Source of the DNA: an uncultured Muribaculaceae bacterium
Lineage (GTDB): Bacteria > Bacteroidota > Bacteroidia > Bacteroidales > Muribaculaceae
Assembly: GCA_910589425.1 (NCBI GenBank)
Contig: CAJUSZ010000004.1
Span: forward strand, 67,982-117,275
Direction of reading: 5' to 3'
DNA: 49,294 nucleotides
A program made the translations under genes and the position numbers. Positions 8,991 through 19,328 of the stretch are shown here, piece after piece. Below the pieces are notes generated by a model. That model saw only the letters and a list, made by a program, of their open reading frames with translations, did no database searches and was not told the origin of the DNA. Position 1 is the first letter of the stretch. Every line of letters starts with the position of its first letter.

Positions 8991-9024
8991 AGATCCCGGC
9001 TTCATCAGAGGCCGGGATCTTTTG
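8991..9024 (+). terminator. Rho-independent terminator of the M6 gene
   Basis: AGATCCCGGC at 8991-9000 pairs with GCCGGGATCT at 9011-9020, followed by TTTTG. It lies 33 bp after the stop codon. Confidence 0.88.
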
Positions 9025-9142
9025 TCAATGAGCAAAAAGAAAGCACTGGAGGCTAAAACAGGGGTAATCCCGGGCATGAAAATAGCAAATTGCCAAAGTG
9101 AAAGATTTTTTACAATTTATGTTGATTTTTGCAGCATTTTAT

Positions 9143-9173
9143 TTGGAGAAAACAAAAAGATGTTGTACCTTTG
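9143..9173 (+). promoter_or_regulatory. Consensus promoter with no ORF behind it
   Basis: TTG at 9143-9145 and TACCTTTG at 9166-9173 are 20 bp apart. No plausible plus-strand gene follows before a strong terminator at 9401-9432. This is the main evidence for an RNA gene here. Confidence 0.7.
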
Positions 9174-9177
9174 TGAA

Positions 9178-9432
9178 TGAAGCAAGGGAATTACCGATAA
9201 GGACACTCCTGTCGGCTCCCGCTTCCACAAGTTGTCTTATCTGTGCGCGACGCAAAATTAAGGCATAATCCGACGACGCGAAAGGCGTCCGAGGGTTTGT
9301 ATGTTTGGTTGAATAATGGTAAATACATCCATCCTTTCCCGAAAGGCGGCAATCGCAATGCACCGCCGCAATGCAGCCGGGAATAAGAACAATGGAACGG
9401 AAAAAGACCCGACGTGAAGTCCGGGTCTTTTT
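9178..9432 (+). ncRNA. Candidate non-coding RNA of about 250 nt
   Basis: The segment runs from a consensus promoter to a strong Rho-independent terminator and contains no convincing reading frame. Predicted local stems are GACGC-GAAAG-GCGTC near 9275, TTCCCG/CGGGAA enclosing a GGCGG/CCGCC hairpin (about 9335-9382), and the terminator stem. I could not match it to tmRNA (no tRNA-like end), RNase P RNA or SRP RNA. 6S RNA is possible, but I do not see a clear long central-bubble hairpin. It could instead be a trans-acting sRNA. Confidence 0.5.
9401..9432 (+). terminator. Terminator of the candidate RNA
   Basis: AAAAAGACCCG at 9401-9411 pairs with CGGGTCTTTTT at 9422-9432. The A and T tracts make it functional in principle on both strands, but the minus-strand gene aspA has a separate terminator closer to its stop. 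Confidence 0.85.
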
Positions 9433-9459
9433 CACGTTCCACCGCCGGATATAATGAAA

Positions 9460-9498
9460 GCCGGACAATCGGGAGGAAGATTCCCCGGATTGTCCGGC
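9460..9498 (-). terminator. Hairpin terminator downstream of aspA
   Basis: GCCGGACAATC at 9460-9470 pairs with GATTGTCCGGC at 9488-9498, 23 bp beyond the aspA stop. On the minus strand it is followed by TTTCATTAT. Confidence 0.8.
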
Positions 9499-9521
9499 TT
9501 GGCTATGCTTATCCGTCAGGA

Positions 9522-10943
<1,422 letters not shown>

Positions 10944-10985
10944 GGTATCGGTCGGTTTTTTAGAATATGTTTAAGAATTTATCGG

Positions 10986-10993
10986 CAAAGTTA
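10986..10993 (-). promoter_or_regulatory. -7 element for aspA
   Basis: The minus strand reads TAACTTTG, a match to TAnnTTTG, about 43 bp upstream of the aspA ATG. A clean TTG at -33 is not seen. Confidence 0.55.
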
Positions 10994-11072
10994 CAAAAAA
11001 ATTCCCTAATCCTGCCATAAACCGCCATCAAAATCCATACCCTTAACGGATTGACATAAAAGCTCAACTACA

Positions 11073-11286
11073 GAGTGGTGAGTACAAAGTACGGAGTACA
11101 GAGTGGTGAGTAATAAATTGTGGATAATGAGTACGAAGTACGGAGTGGTGGGAGTTTGCTTAAAACAGAAAAGATGACGGAGCGAAGTCCGCAGACCACA
11201 CTCCGCCACAAAAACTCTTTCCTCCGCACTTAGTACTTTGTACTTTGTACTCAGTACTCAGTACTTATCACTTCGTACTCATCACG
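11073..11286. repeat. Heptamer-repeat inverted element, copy 1
   Basis: The left arm (11073-11152) is built of 7-bp units AGTACnn on the plus strand. The right arm (about 11225-11286) has the same units on the minus strand. Between them lies a conserved core of about 64 bp (11153-11216) with AAGATGACGGAG and CACTCCGCCAC, which can pair through CGGAG/CTCCG. The whole can fold into a long imperfect hairpin. The right arm runs into the last codons of the gene at 11268-12017. A nearly identical core is at 47924-47987. No transposase is present. The element fills most of the gap between aspA and the next gene. Confidence 0.85.
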
Positions 11287-12017
11287 TATTTCTTTCCGTT
11301 GCGGATATAGACAGTCCCGGGCTGCGGATCATGGATCTCCCGTCCCATCAGGTCGTAGATGCGGTTGTCGGCGGGACGTTCCGCTTCCGCGGTGATCACC
11401 CCCGAGGTGATGGCCGGAGCATTGAAATCATCCTCAGTAAACACACATTCTCCATTGTCCCATACGGACATAACCCACGTAAAATCGCTGAAATAGCTAC
11501 TGACGTGATCCAATGGTTCAAATTTATCGAATCCTATGCCTTCCACCCAGGTCATTCCGGTAGATCGATTAGGCTTCTTTAGTTTTAACCTGCGGTATGT
11601 ACTGCCTCTGACCAAGATGGAATCATCGACTATGACAACCATACCATCTCCGACTAATCCATCCCAATGACAGGTATCCCCGACCGTCATATTGAAGTCT
11701 ATTAATTTTTGTGATATGTGGTTTTTTATACTGAAAGCATAGACAGCTCCATCTTTTTCGTAAAGCTTCCAGTCAATGGTGAATCCCGCATCCTTATCAT
11801 GTTCCTCCAGTGAATTTCCATACCATCTGTGAATAATTTTCCCATCCACCACAGTATCTGATATGCATTTCACATGACAGCTGTCCCGAAGAGTGAATCC
11901 GGGGACTCCTGTACCGACCAGCCATTCCCTGCCCTCTTTCAACATCGGCTTATAGGGCATTATTGCCGAGGCAACCGCAACCGTAGCGGCTGCGATTAAT
12001 AACAATATATTTCTCAT
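11268..12017 (-). CDS. Secreted protein of unknown function with a shared C-terminal tail
   Basis: The 249 residues start with a signal peptide (MRNILLLIAAATVAVASA) followed by YKPMLKEGREWLVG. The YKPML..GR.W pattern recurs in the protein at 48073-48942, so they are distant paralogues. The C-terminal tail (RIYDLMGREI, DPQPGTVYIRNGKKY) is almost identical to those at 48073 and 49131 and resembles short T9SS sorting tails. The last codons (STK, stop) lie inside the heptamer-repeat array. The body is more AT-rich than the flanking genes. A consensus promoter upstream of a truncated ORF (12215-12245) may drive it. I do not recognise a function. Confidence 0.75.
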   Translation of the reverse strand: MRNILLLIAAATVAVASAIMPYKPMLKEGREWLVGTGVPGFTLRDSCHVKCISDTVVDGKIIHRWYGNSLEEHDKDAGFTIDWKLYEKDGAVYAFSIKNHISQKLIDFNMTVGDTCHWDGLVGDGMVVIVDDSILVRGSTYRRLKLKKPNRSTGMTWVEGIGFDKFEPLDHVSSYFSDFTWVMSVWDNGECVFTEDDFNAPAITSGVITAEAERPADNRIYDLMGREIHDPQPGTVYIRNGKKYVMSTK

Positions 12018-12065
12018 GATTTAGCTACTTTTTAATTGTTTTGAACTGCGTCCCTTTTTCTATCT

Positions 12066-12170
12066 TCACTCAGGGCCGGCGACGAGCTGGCCGCGTTCGT
12101 TGACTGTGATCTGCGCCGAGGCGGCCACGGTGAACATCAGTGAGGCTGTCAAAAAGTAGATTTTCTTCAT
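12066..12170 (-). pseudogene. Truncated secretory ORF (34 codons), probable 5' remnant
   Basis: The frame reads MKKIYFLTASLMFTVAASAQ, then ITVNERGQLVAGPE and a stop. This is a complete signal peptide with only about 14 mature residues. The mature start resembles the beginning of larger secreted Bacteroidota proteins, so a deletion has probably removed the rest. A consensus promoter lies 45 bp upstream, so it may still be transcribed into the 249-residue gene that starts 48 bp downstream. It could alternatively be a genuine exported peptide. Confidence 0.5.
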
Positions 12171-12214
12171 AGGAGATGAGTTTTAGGGAAGAGGATTCGG
12201 TCCCTCTCTGGCAG

Positions 12215-12245
12215 CAAAGATAATACACCGGGAGGAATTTTGCAA
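12215..12245 (-). promoter_or_regulatory. Consensus promoter upstream of the truncated ORF
   Basis: On the minus strand TTG (12243-12245) and TATCTTTG (12215-12222) are 20 bp apart. The stretch from here to the GLUG gene terminator (12246-12420) shows no other feature. Confidence 0.7.
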
Positions 12246-12420
12246 ATAATCTGTAAACTTTTATCGAGAAAATGTTCCCGTATAAAAAGTGAATAAAGCG
12301 TGTATGATTGACAAAGTTTGAATAATCGCCTATGGAATTATCATAATGCAATCCGACGGAGAGGGCTACACCTGAAACCAGTGCCTGAAAGTAGCAAAAA
12401 GATAGTTAAGGAAAATCGAA

Positions 12421-12453
12421 AAAAGTCCGTCTCCGGTGATGGAGGCGGACTTT
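12421..12453 (-). terminator. Terminator of the GLUG-repeat protein gene
   Basis: Two 13-base arms (12422-12434 and 12441-12453) pair with one mismatch. On the minus strand the stem is followed by a T-rich CTTTTTTCG, as expected for a terminator 33 bp beyond the stop at 12486. Confidence 0.85.
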
Positions 12454-12485
12454 GGAATCTATTAATAAAAAGGAGGTTATGCTGG

Positions 12486-15400
12486 TCAGTCGGCCACGAC
12501 TGCCTTGCGCACGCTGCTCGAACCGTCGGTGAAGACTGTCTTGACTATGACCGGGGTGCCGGCGGGAGCCTCGCGCAGAGGCAGGCCGGTGAAGTCATAG
12601 TATTCGATGCGGAGGATCTCGCGGGAATCCTGTTCCACGGAGTCGACATAAGAGAATTTCACATCTACGTCGAACTGCTTCTCAAGCGCGGGTTCGGCGA
12701 CAGTGGCTTTCACCCAGCCACGGGCCACATTGCGGCTGCCCACTATGCCGTCGGCGTCGATGAAGAGTTCATCGGATGATGTCCATTCCACTCCGGGCAT
12801 GAGTCCGACATGGAATTCCTTGCTTACATTGTCCTGGGTATCGCCGTCGGCAAACTCGATATGGGCCGCGTGGAACGCCGCCACAGGCACGCTGTCCATG
12901 AAGGCGAACGTAGGCAGGCAGGCTTTGCGGTAGGCGTAGCTGCCGCCCAGCGCGGCCTTCAGGAGCTGGGCGCGGGTGAGTCCCTTGCCGAGCGAGTCGA
13001 CCGCCGAGCCGGTGTAGACTTCCTTGTCGAAATATGTGCTGTCCACACGCATCAGGGATGCGTCCACGTCGGTGTTGACGCTGATGTTGGCCACGGGAGC
13101 CACGGCCACGGGAGTCTCCGATGTGGGGATCACACGGCCTATGCTGTAGGAGCGGCGGATCGTGGAGCCGCCGTTGCCGTTGCTCCACATGCCGGCGTTG
13201 ATGCCGGCCAGAAGCTCGGGAGCCGTGATGTCGCCGTAGTTGTAGCAGTCCTCGATGTCGACGGGGCCGTAGCCGCCCCAGATGCCGCCCGCGCCGTAGC
13301 CCTTCTCGGGGATCACGCGGCTGGCGGTTACGTTACCGAGGTTGACGCCCTGGATCACCTTGGCTATCGGCATGGCTCCGGTTCCGATCAGTCCGCCGGT
13401 GGAGGGTATGTTGCTGACCACATTTCCGGAGTTCCATATCCGTTCGGCTGTGGAGCAGAACGATCCGCAGAAGCCGCCCACGCCGTTGGATGTCTGGTCG
13501 TCGGTAGCCTTTGCCACGGTTACGTCGCCGGTGTTGTAGCAGTCGCGCACGGTGCCGGAAGTGATCTTGCCGGCGAATCCGCCTGTGGACTGCGCCTCGT
13601 TGTAGACCGGAGCCACGTTGCAGGAGTTTGTTACCGACGAGGGATAGTTGACATTCGACTGCATCTGGCCGATGACGCCGCCCACACCGTAGGCTGTCGA
13701 GGAGAATCCCCTGATCTCGCCCTCGTTGCGGCAGCTGTCGACGGTCATGCCGTTGGTGATGGCGCCGATGATTCCGGCCACATAGCTCTTGCCCCGGAGC
13801 GCACCGGTATTGAGACAGCGGCGTATCTCGGAATGTCCGCTTCCGGCGGTCTGCGGCGCGATGCCGCCCACATATCCGCCGCCAAGCGCCTCGATCGGAG
13901 CCGCGTTGACGCAATCGTAGACACGGCCTGTCTTGCCGACGCGGCCGAGGATTCCGCCCAGGTGCATACGCCCTTTGACAACGCCCTCGTTGCGGCATTC
14001 AGCCACGGTGCCGAGCGCGATGGCGGCGATGCCGCCCGAATATTGCGTGCCGGTGTAGGTGGTGCCGTTGGTGGTGGCCATGTTGCCTACGGTGCCTTTG
14101 TTGACGCAGCGGGCTATGACGGCGCCGTCGTCCACCTGCCCGGCGAATCCGCCGGCATAGTTGACGTTGGTGGTGTAGGAGCCGCCTACGGTGCCTGAGA
14201 ATACGCAGTCCTCGATACGCGCGCCGTCATAGAGGCGTCCGGCGAATCCTGCGGCATAGCCGCCTTTGCCGTCGATGTTCATCTTCGACGCGCAGCCGGC
14301 GATGCGTCCGTAGAGCAGACCGGCGAACGATCCGGTGTAGCTCTGGGCCTTGATGGATCCGTTGAGCGTGAGACCGCGCACAGAGCCTTTCGAGCCGATG
14401 GTTCCGAAGAATCCGATGTTCTTGCCGGTCTTCGTGGTCTCGTCGACGAACGATATGGCGGAGATGGTCTTTCCGTTGCCGTCGAAATCACCCTGGAACT
14501 GCACACCGGTGCGGGCTATCGGGGTGAACGGTGTCTCGTCGGAATATTCGATGTCGTTCTCCACACGGAAGCAATATCCCTCGTAGTCCATGCCTGATTT
14601 CTCCATGAACGAGGCGAGGAGGTTGAGGTCCGATGCCGAGCGGATGAGGAACGGCGATGTCTGCGAGCCTGATCCCTCGAGGATGGCGGGGATGGACTTG
14701 AGCGGGAACACTTTCACGTAGCGTCCGTCGCAGACGGCGGTGAGCGTGTCGGCCGCCACCTCCTGCTCGGGGATGCTTACCGAAAGCTTTCCTCCGGCAA
14801 GCGAGAAGTTGCCTTTGCCGTCCGAGAGAGTCCAGACGATGCGGGGATCGGCCGAGAGATCGGTGGTGCGGATCACATTGGTGTGTTTCTCCCCTTTGGC
14901 GAAGTTGACCCAGATGCTGCGCCGTGCCGCTCCGGAGGTTTCGGAAGCGAAAGCCTTCAGCGAGGGATAGGCGCCGGTCTGGAACGAGTAGAGGCCGGCG
15001 TCGAGTCCTTCGGGGGCGGAGGCCGAGAGCATCTCGGAAGTGGAGACCCCGCTGAATCCCTGGCTGAGCGACGAGCAGCCGTCCATGTTGTTGACAGAGG
15101 CGTCGAAATAGTTGTTTTCCACTTTTCCGCGCCCGTTGGAATATCCGGCGATGCCGCCGCGGATATCGGATGCGGTCTTCACCAGGCCGGAAGAGAGACA
15201 TCCGCTGATGTCGCCGAGTCCGTAGCCGGCCGAGTTCGAGCCGACGATGCCGCCGGTGTAGTCAGCGCCGCTGACCGTGCCGGAGTTGACCGAGTTAAGG
15301 ATGCTTCCGGCCGAGGCACCGGCTATGCCGCCGGTGTATTTGCCGGCTGAGGAGACGTCGCCGTCGTTCTGCGAGACGCTGACCGCGCCCATGTTCTGGC

Positions 15401-18400
15401 CGGCGATGCCGCCGGTGTAGTTGCCCGAGGCGGCGATGTCGGCGCCGTTGTAGCAGTTGCTGAGCGAGCCGGTGGTCTCGACGTATCCGGCGATGCCGCC
15501 GATGCAGTCGGTGCCGCTGCCTACAGCGGCGTAGTTGCGGCAGTTTTCCACGATGCCGGATGTGAGTCCGACCACAGGAGCGCCGTATCCGTAGAAATTC
15601 ATCGAGCAGCTTGAGTCGATCACCACATTGCGGATCGCGCTCTCAGCCGTGGCGATATGGAAGAGACCGCCGTAGTTGTACGTGCCCTGGAGCGCCTGAC
15701 CGGCTGAATTGCTGCGCAGGGCGGCGATTTTGAGCCCCTTTATCAGATGGTTGCCGCCGTCGAACGATCCGGCGAACTCGCGCAGATGGTTGCCTGCGGC
15801 CACGCCCTGGAAATCGTCGGTCAGCCCGAAGTCGACATCGGCTGTCTGGAGGAAGAAGTCGCCGCGGTGGTCATAGTGCATCACAGCGTTGTGGAGCTTC
15901 ATGAAGTCGGCCTTGTCCTTGATCAGGAAAGGGCTTGCGGCGGTTCCTTCGCCGTCGAACACCTTGGGCACCACATTGATGGCGAACCGGCGTCCGGAGG
16001 TCTGGCCGGCTATCGCGGCCACAACCGTGTCGTTGGCGTAGACCCCGCGCAGACTCAGCGTGGATCCATCTTTCATCAGACCCTGCGATATGTCGGTCAG
16101 TTCGCCTCCCGACATCACATACCAGCGCACTCCGGCCGGAGCGGCGAGCGAGGCCTGTTTTTTCATCACCCGTGTCGATTCCCCCTCGGCGAAAGTGATC
16201 GCGGCCGAAGCCACGGCAGCCTCGTCGGTGCCGGAGAATGCTTTGAGAGTCGGGTAGAGGCCGGAATGCGCCTCCCAGACCGAATTGCCGAATCCCTGGG
16301 GCAGCGAGGCCGTGAAGAAGGAAGTAGGCCGGCCGTAGGCGTTGTCGTCAAGACCGGTGGCCTGATTGTCGGAGAAGACGTTGGTGAAGGCCGTGTCCGA
16401 CGGACGCTCGGGGAACTGCTCGAGGATATACTCGTCGCCGAACACACCGGCATGGGCCGTGCGGTTCTTGGCCAGCACCTGGCCTGAATTGTAGCAGTTG
16501 CTCACGCTTATCGGCTCAAGCATACCGCCGATCGTGGAGTAGGACGTGGTGATGAATCCGATCAGGCCGCCGGCGAATGTGCTGGCTCCCGCCTCGGAGA
16601 TCAGTCCGGAGTTGTGGCAGTCGGTCATCTTCGAGTCGCGCACGATTCCGGCGATGCCGCCCGCAGCCTCCTCTGTGCCGCCGGCCGACGTGGTGATCAC
16701 TGATCCGGTGTTGAAACAGCGGTCGATCTCCACGGCGTATGCGTAGCCGGTGATGCCGCCGGCGAATCCGTAGCCGCTGCCCTGGGTTACCGTTCCCGAG
16801 AAACGGCATTCCTTGATCTTTCCCTCGCGGGAGGTGGAATAAGACTGGGCCAGGCCGGCGATGCCGCCTGCGCAGGAGGCGCCGTCGGTGAGACGCTGCG
16901 GGAGCGACACCGAGGCGTCGGACCGGCAGGAGCTTATCTCATCGTAGGAGAATCCGACGATTCCGCCCACATATCCGCACGCCGACGCCGAGCCGGAGAA
17001 TGTGCAGTTCCTGACCGGACCGTAGCTGCGGCCCGTTACTCCGCCGACACACATGCCGGTGGTGGCTATGTCGCCTTGCACACGGCAGTTCTCGATCCGC
17101 CCCTGCGAATATCCGGCCAGCAGGCCCAGATAATAGCCAGAGCCGCTGAGCGAGCCGCGCCGCAGGATCACGTTCTTGACCACACCCTGCGTGTAGACGG
17201 CTCCGAAAAGACCCTGGAAATGATAGCCCACGCCGTCGATGTCCAGTCCGGAGATGATATGGTTGTCGCCGTCGTATGTGCCGTTGAAAGCCGACTTGGC
17301 CGTCCCCACAGGCACGAAGCCGCGCACGCCGCTCATGTCGATGTCGGCTGTCTGGCGGAAATACTTGCCGGCGAACGAACTCTTTCTCGAAGCCTCCGAG
17401 AGTGCCGTAAGGTCGGCGGCGCTCTTGATCAGCCAGGGCGACGAGGCCGTGCCGCTGCCCTCGAAATCGGCCTGAACGGGCTGAGGCACCTGAAGATCGA
17501 ACGTGGTGGTCATCGAGCTTTCAGGAATATAGAGCGCGAGCAGCCCGTCCTGCATGATCGATCCGGCACACCATGAGCTGAACCTCACGGTGTTGCCCTC
17601 GACGGTGCCATCGATCGGGTCGGTCTTGTTGATCTGGTTGGTGGTGGCGTTGATCGGGAAGCAATGGAAGGCGCCGTAGAGGCCCACATTGGCTATGAAC
17701 TGCGGCGAGACGCTCACCGTGTTGTCGCTGGCTATGCGCGCCTTGACGGGAACGCCGGTCGTGCCGAAGTTGTAGATGGTCATCTCCCCCGGGGAAGCCT
17801 GTTCCACCAGCAGGGGATATGTGATCTGCGAGTCTTTCCCGTCGCTGCGCTTCGACGCGGTCATCGTAGCGTTGGCGGGGTGATAGGAGCTTGCGTCGAT
17901 GGCGGCGAGCATCATGCCGGCATTGTCGCCGTAGCCCACGATAGCGCCCCATTGCGACAATGTCATCACTCCATCCTGATCCACCGAACCGAGTACCGGC
18001 TGCGAGGGATAGAACTGCACCCGGTCGCCGACATAGCTGATCGGGAAGATGAACACGTCGCCGTAGGAGGAACTCTGCATGATCCGCTGCGGCAGGATCG
18101 AGAGGGCGCCGGTCGTGATATCGACCACGGCGTCTACCGTCTCTCCCAGGCCGTAGAAATTATGGATATGGACCATCGTGGGGTCGGTGGCGTCGGGCAC
18201 CACCTCCATCACACAGTTCACTTCCGATCCGCCGTGGACCCAGTCCTTGGCGATGTAGTTGCCCGAAGGAAGCTTCGCCGGAGCCTTGCCCCTGGCCCTG
18301 GCCGGAGAGGCTGCCGGAATGTCGGTGCTGGCCTCGGCCTTGCCCGAAGGAGTGAGAACCCGGGGCGTGAAGTCCACAAATTCCGTCTTCATCTCCGCCG

Positions 18401-18635
18401 CCGGAGCTTCCCCGGCGGGAAAAGCTCCCTGCTCGGCAGCGGCCAGATCCGAAGCGAGAATCCCCCGCGCATCCCGTGCCGTGGCCAGTGCGGAGGCAGA
18501 CTCCGTCGCGGACCCGGAACCGGCCTGGTTTCCGGCCGGTCTGACGATCTCCACCACTCCCGAGGCTGCGACCCCGATCCCGGAGACAAGCAACGCGGCT
18601 GAAGTGAGAATCGTCATTCTGTAAGAATGTTTCAT
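12486..18635 (-). CDS. Giant secreted GLUG-motif repeat protein
   Basis: The 2049-residue protein starts with a signal peptide (about residues 1-24) and an N-terminal region of unknown fold. Three long modules follow, each opening with a related line (EGSGTASSPWLIKSAADL near 391, DGEGTAASPFLIKDKADF near 895, EGSGSQTSPFLIRSASDL near 1320) and continuing with many GLUG-type repeats of the form GGIAG..., NCYN-G-V. Such repeats build beta-helices or beta-solenoids found in adhesin-like surface proteins. The C-terminal end (YYDFTGLPL, then VIVKTVFTDGSSSVRKAVV) resembles a secretion tail, so T9SS export is likely. The protein has its own promoter and terminator. Ligand and role are unknown. Confidence 0.88.
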   Translation of the reverse strand: MKHSYRMTILTSAALLVSGIGVAASGVVEIVRPAGNQAGSGSATESASALATARDARGILASDLAAAEQGAFPAGEAPAAEMKTEFVDFTPRVLTPSGKAEASTDIPAASPARARGKAPAKLPSGNYIAKDWVHGGSEVNCVMEVVPDATDPTMVHIHNFYGLGETVDAVVDITTGALSILPQRIMQSSSYGDVFIFPISYVGDRVQFYPSQPVLGSVDQDGVMTLSQWGAIVGYGDNAGMMLAAIDASSYHPANATMTASKRSDGKDSQITYPLLVEQASPGEMTIYNFGTTGVPVKARIASDNTVSVSPQFIANVGLYGAFHCFPINATTNQINKTDPIDGTVEGNTVRFSSWCAGSIMQDGLLALYIPESSMTTTFDLQVPQPVQADFEGSGTASSPWLIKSAADLTALSEASRKSSFAGKYFRQTADIDMSGVRGFVPVGTAKSAFNGTYDGDNHIISGLDIDGVGYHFQGLFGAVYTQGVVKNVILRRGSLSGSGYYLGLLAGYSQGRIENCRVQGDIATTGMCVGGVTGRSYGPVRNCTFSGSASACGYVGGIVGFSYDEISSCRSDASVSLPQRLTDGASCAGGIAGLAQSYSTSREGKIKECRFSGTVTQGSGYGFAGGITGYAYAVEIDRCFNTGSVITTSAGGTEEAAGGIAGIVRDSKMTDCHNSGLISEAGASTFAGGLIGFITTSYSTIGGMLEPISVSNCYNSGQVLAKNRTAHAGVFGDEYILEQFPERPSDTAFTNVFSDNQATGLDDNAYGRPTSFFTASLPQGFGNSVWEAHSGLYPTLKAFSGTDEAAVASAAITFAEGESTRVMKKQASLAAPAGVRWYVMSGGELTDISQGLMKDGSTLSLRGVYANDTVVAAIAGQTSGRRFAINVVPKVFDGEGTAASPFLIKDKADFMKLHNAVMHYDHRGDFFLQTADVDFGLTDDFQGVAAGNHLREFAGSFDGGNHLIKGLKIAALRSNSAGQALQGTYNYGGLFHIATAESAIRNVVIDSSCSMNFYGYGAPVVGLTSGIVENCRNYAAVGSGTDCIGGIAGYVETTGSLSNCYNGADIAASGNYTGGIAGQNMGAVSVSQNDGDVSSAGKYTGGIAGASAGSILNSVNSGTVSGADYTGGIVGSNSAGYGLGDISGCLSSGLVKTASDIRGGIAGYSNGRGKVENNYFDASVNNMDGCSSLSQGFSGVSTSEMLSASAPEGLDAGLYSFQTGAYPSLKAFASETSGAARRSIWVNFAKGEKHTNVIRTTDLSADPRIVWTLSDGKGNFSLAGGKLSVSIPEQEVAADTLTAVCDGRYVKVFPLKSIPAILEGSGSQTSPFLIRSASDLNLLASFMEKSGMDYEGYCFRVENDIEYSDETPFTPIARTGVQFQGDFDGNGKTISAISFVDETTKTGKNIGFFGTIGSKGSVRGLTLNGSIKAQSYTGSFAGLLYGRIAGCASKMNIDGKGGYAAGFAGRLYDGARIEDCVFSGTVGGSYTTNVNYAGGFAGQVDDGAVIARCVNKGTVGNMATTNGTTYTGTQYSGGIAAIALGTVAECRNEGVVKGRMHLGGILGRVGKTGRVYDCVNAAPIEALGGGYVGGIAPQTAGSGHSEIRRCLNTGALRGKSYVAGIIGAITNGMTVDSCRNEGEIRGFSSTAYGVGGVIGQMQSNVNYPSSVTNSCNVAPVYNEAQSTGGFAGKITSGTVRDCYNTGDVTVAKATDDQTSNGVGGFCGSFCSTAERIWNSGNVVSNIPSTGGLIGTGAMPIAKVIQGVNLGNVTASRVIPEKGYGAGGIWGGYGPVDIEDCYNYGDITAPELLAGINAGMWSNGNGGSTIRRSYSIGRVIPTSETPVAVAPVANISVNTDVDASLMRVDSTYFDKEVYTGSAVDSLGKGLTRAQLLKAALGGSYAYRKACLPTFAFMDSVPVAAFHAAHIEFADGDTQDNVSKEFHVGLMPGVEWTSSDELFIDADGIVGSRNVARGWVKATVAEPALEKQFDVDVKFSYVDSVEQDSREILRIEYYDFTGLPLREAPAGTPVIVKTVFTDGSSSVRKAVVAD

Positions 18636-18698
18636 TTGGATAATTAAAAAATATTAAGTGAGAAAAAACAATAGGATGGAATGATATTTCATCTGCCA

Positions 18699-18728
18699 CA
18701 AATATACGGACTTAATGTGAGATGACAA
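18699..18728 (-). promoter_or_regulatory. Promoter of the GLUG protein gene
   Basis: On the minus strand TTG (18726-18728) and TATATTTG (18699-18706) are 19 bp apart, about 63 bp upstream of the ATG. Confidence 0.78.
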
Positions 18729-18844
18729 AATAATCCGCCCGCTTTCTCACGGCTTGGAATATGTTTAACACCAAATGTTAATATCCATTCATCATTTGCA
18801 CTCCTTTTTTCGTTGAGAATCTTATATAGATGACTATTTTTGCG

Positions 18845-18852
18845 TAATTTTG
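18845..18852 (+). promoter_or_regulatory. -7 element for the DUF2442 gene
   Basis: TAATTTTG matches TAnnTTTG 40 bp upstream of the ATG at 18892. No well-spaced TTG is visible. Confidence 0.5.
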
Positions 18853-18891
18853 CATACATTCTAATATAAAAAAGTGATTTAATCGTTAAAT

Positions 18892-19314
18892 ATGGAAAAG
18901 ATTCAAGAAATATGGTTTGACAACGGCCGCATTTTCATGCGCTCCGTTTCGGGAAATGTTTTCAGCCGTCCGCTTGAAGCATTTCCAGTGTTGAAAGATG
19001 CCAGCGATGTGGAACGCCAGCAGTTCTACATTTGGGGCAACGGCGAATATGTCCGTTGGAAAGCCCTTGACGAAGATATATCAGTGGATTCTTTTATGGA
19101 AACACAGGAGCCTGATTTTGACAATGAAGTTTCCAATATATTCAAAAGATGTCCGTGGCTGGATATCGCCGAGGTGGCAAAGTTCATCGGTATGCCGAAA
19201 GCCGTTCTCGATAGATTTATCTACGGGATATGGCAACCGAAAGAGGATACTTTGTCGGTCATCAAAAGAGGTATAAAGTCTATGAGTATCGAACTTTCAT
19301 CAGCTGTCAGTTGA
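18892..19314 (+). CDS. DUF2442 domain protein with a C-terminal helical extension
   Basis: Residues 1-70 match DUF2442: FDNGRIFMRSVSG, then PLEAFPVLKDAS, then WKALDEDISVDSF. DUF2442 proteins often sit beside DUF4160 proteins in suspected toxin-antitoxin pairs, but no partner is visible here. Residues 85-140 (IAEVAKFIGMP, then YGIWQPKEDTLSVIKRG) look like an extra helix-turn-helix-like segment, suggesting a DNA-binding autoregulator (inference). AT-rich and isolated between a giant surface protein and the serpin cluster, it is likely acquired. Confidence 0.75.
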   Translation: MEKIQEIWFDNGRIFMRSVSGNVFSRPLEAFPVLKDASDVERQQFYIWGNGEYVRWKALDEDISVDSFMETQEPDFDNEVSNIFKRCPWLDIAEVAKFIGMPKAVLDRFIYGIWQPKEDTLSVIKRGIKSMSIELSSAVS

Positions 19315-19328
19315 TAAATACTATATGG

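Noticed and set aside
9178..9432. tmRNA, RNase P RNA or SRP RNA
   Set aside because: No tRNA-like end, no conserved RNase P core motif and no SRP GGAAG loop could be found; left as an unassigned RNA candidate.
11006..11209. 67-codon frame sharing its first residues with one at 47777-47980
   Set aside because: Both frames simply translate the repeat core and heptamers; the parts after the core are unrelated and 7-bp repeats give spurious periodic peptides.
11073..11286. CRISPR-like array
   Set aside because: Units are 7 bp and contiguous, with no spacers and no cas genes nearby.
12810..14198. 462-codon plus-strand frame over the GLUG gene
   Set aside because: Antisense of repeated GLUG modules; composition reflects the repeat on the other strand.
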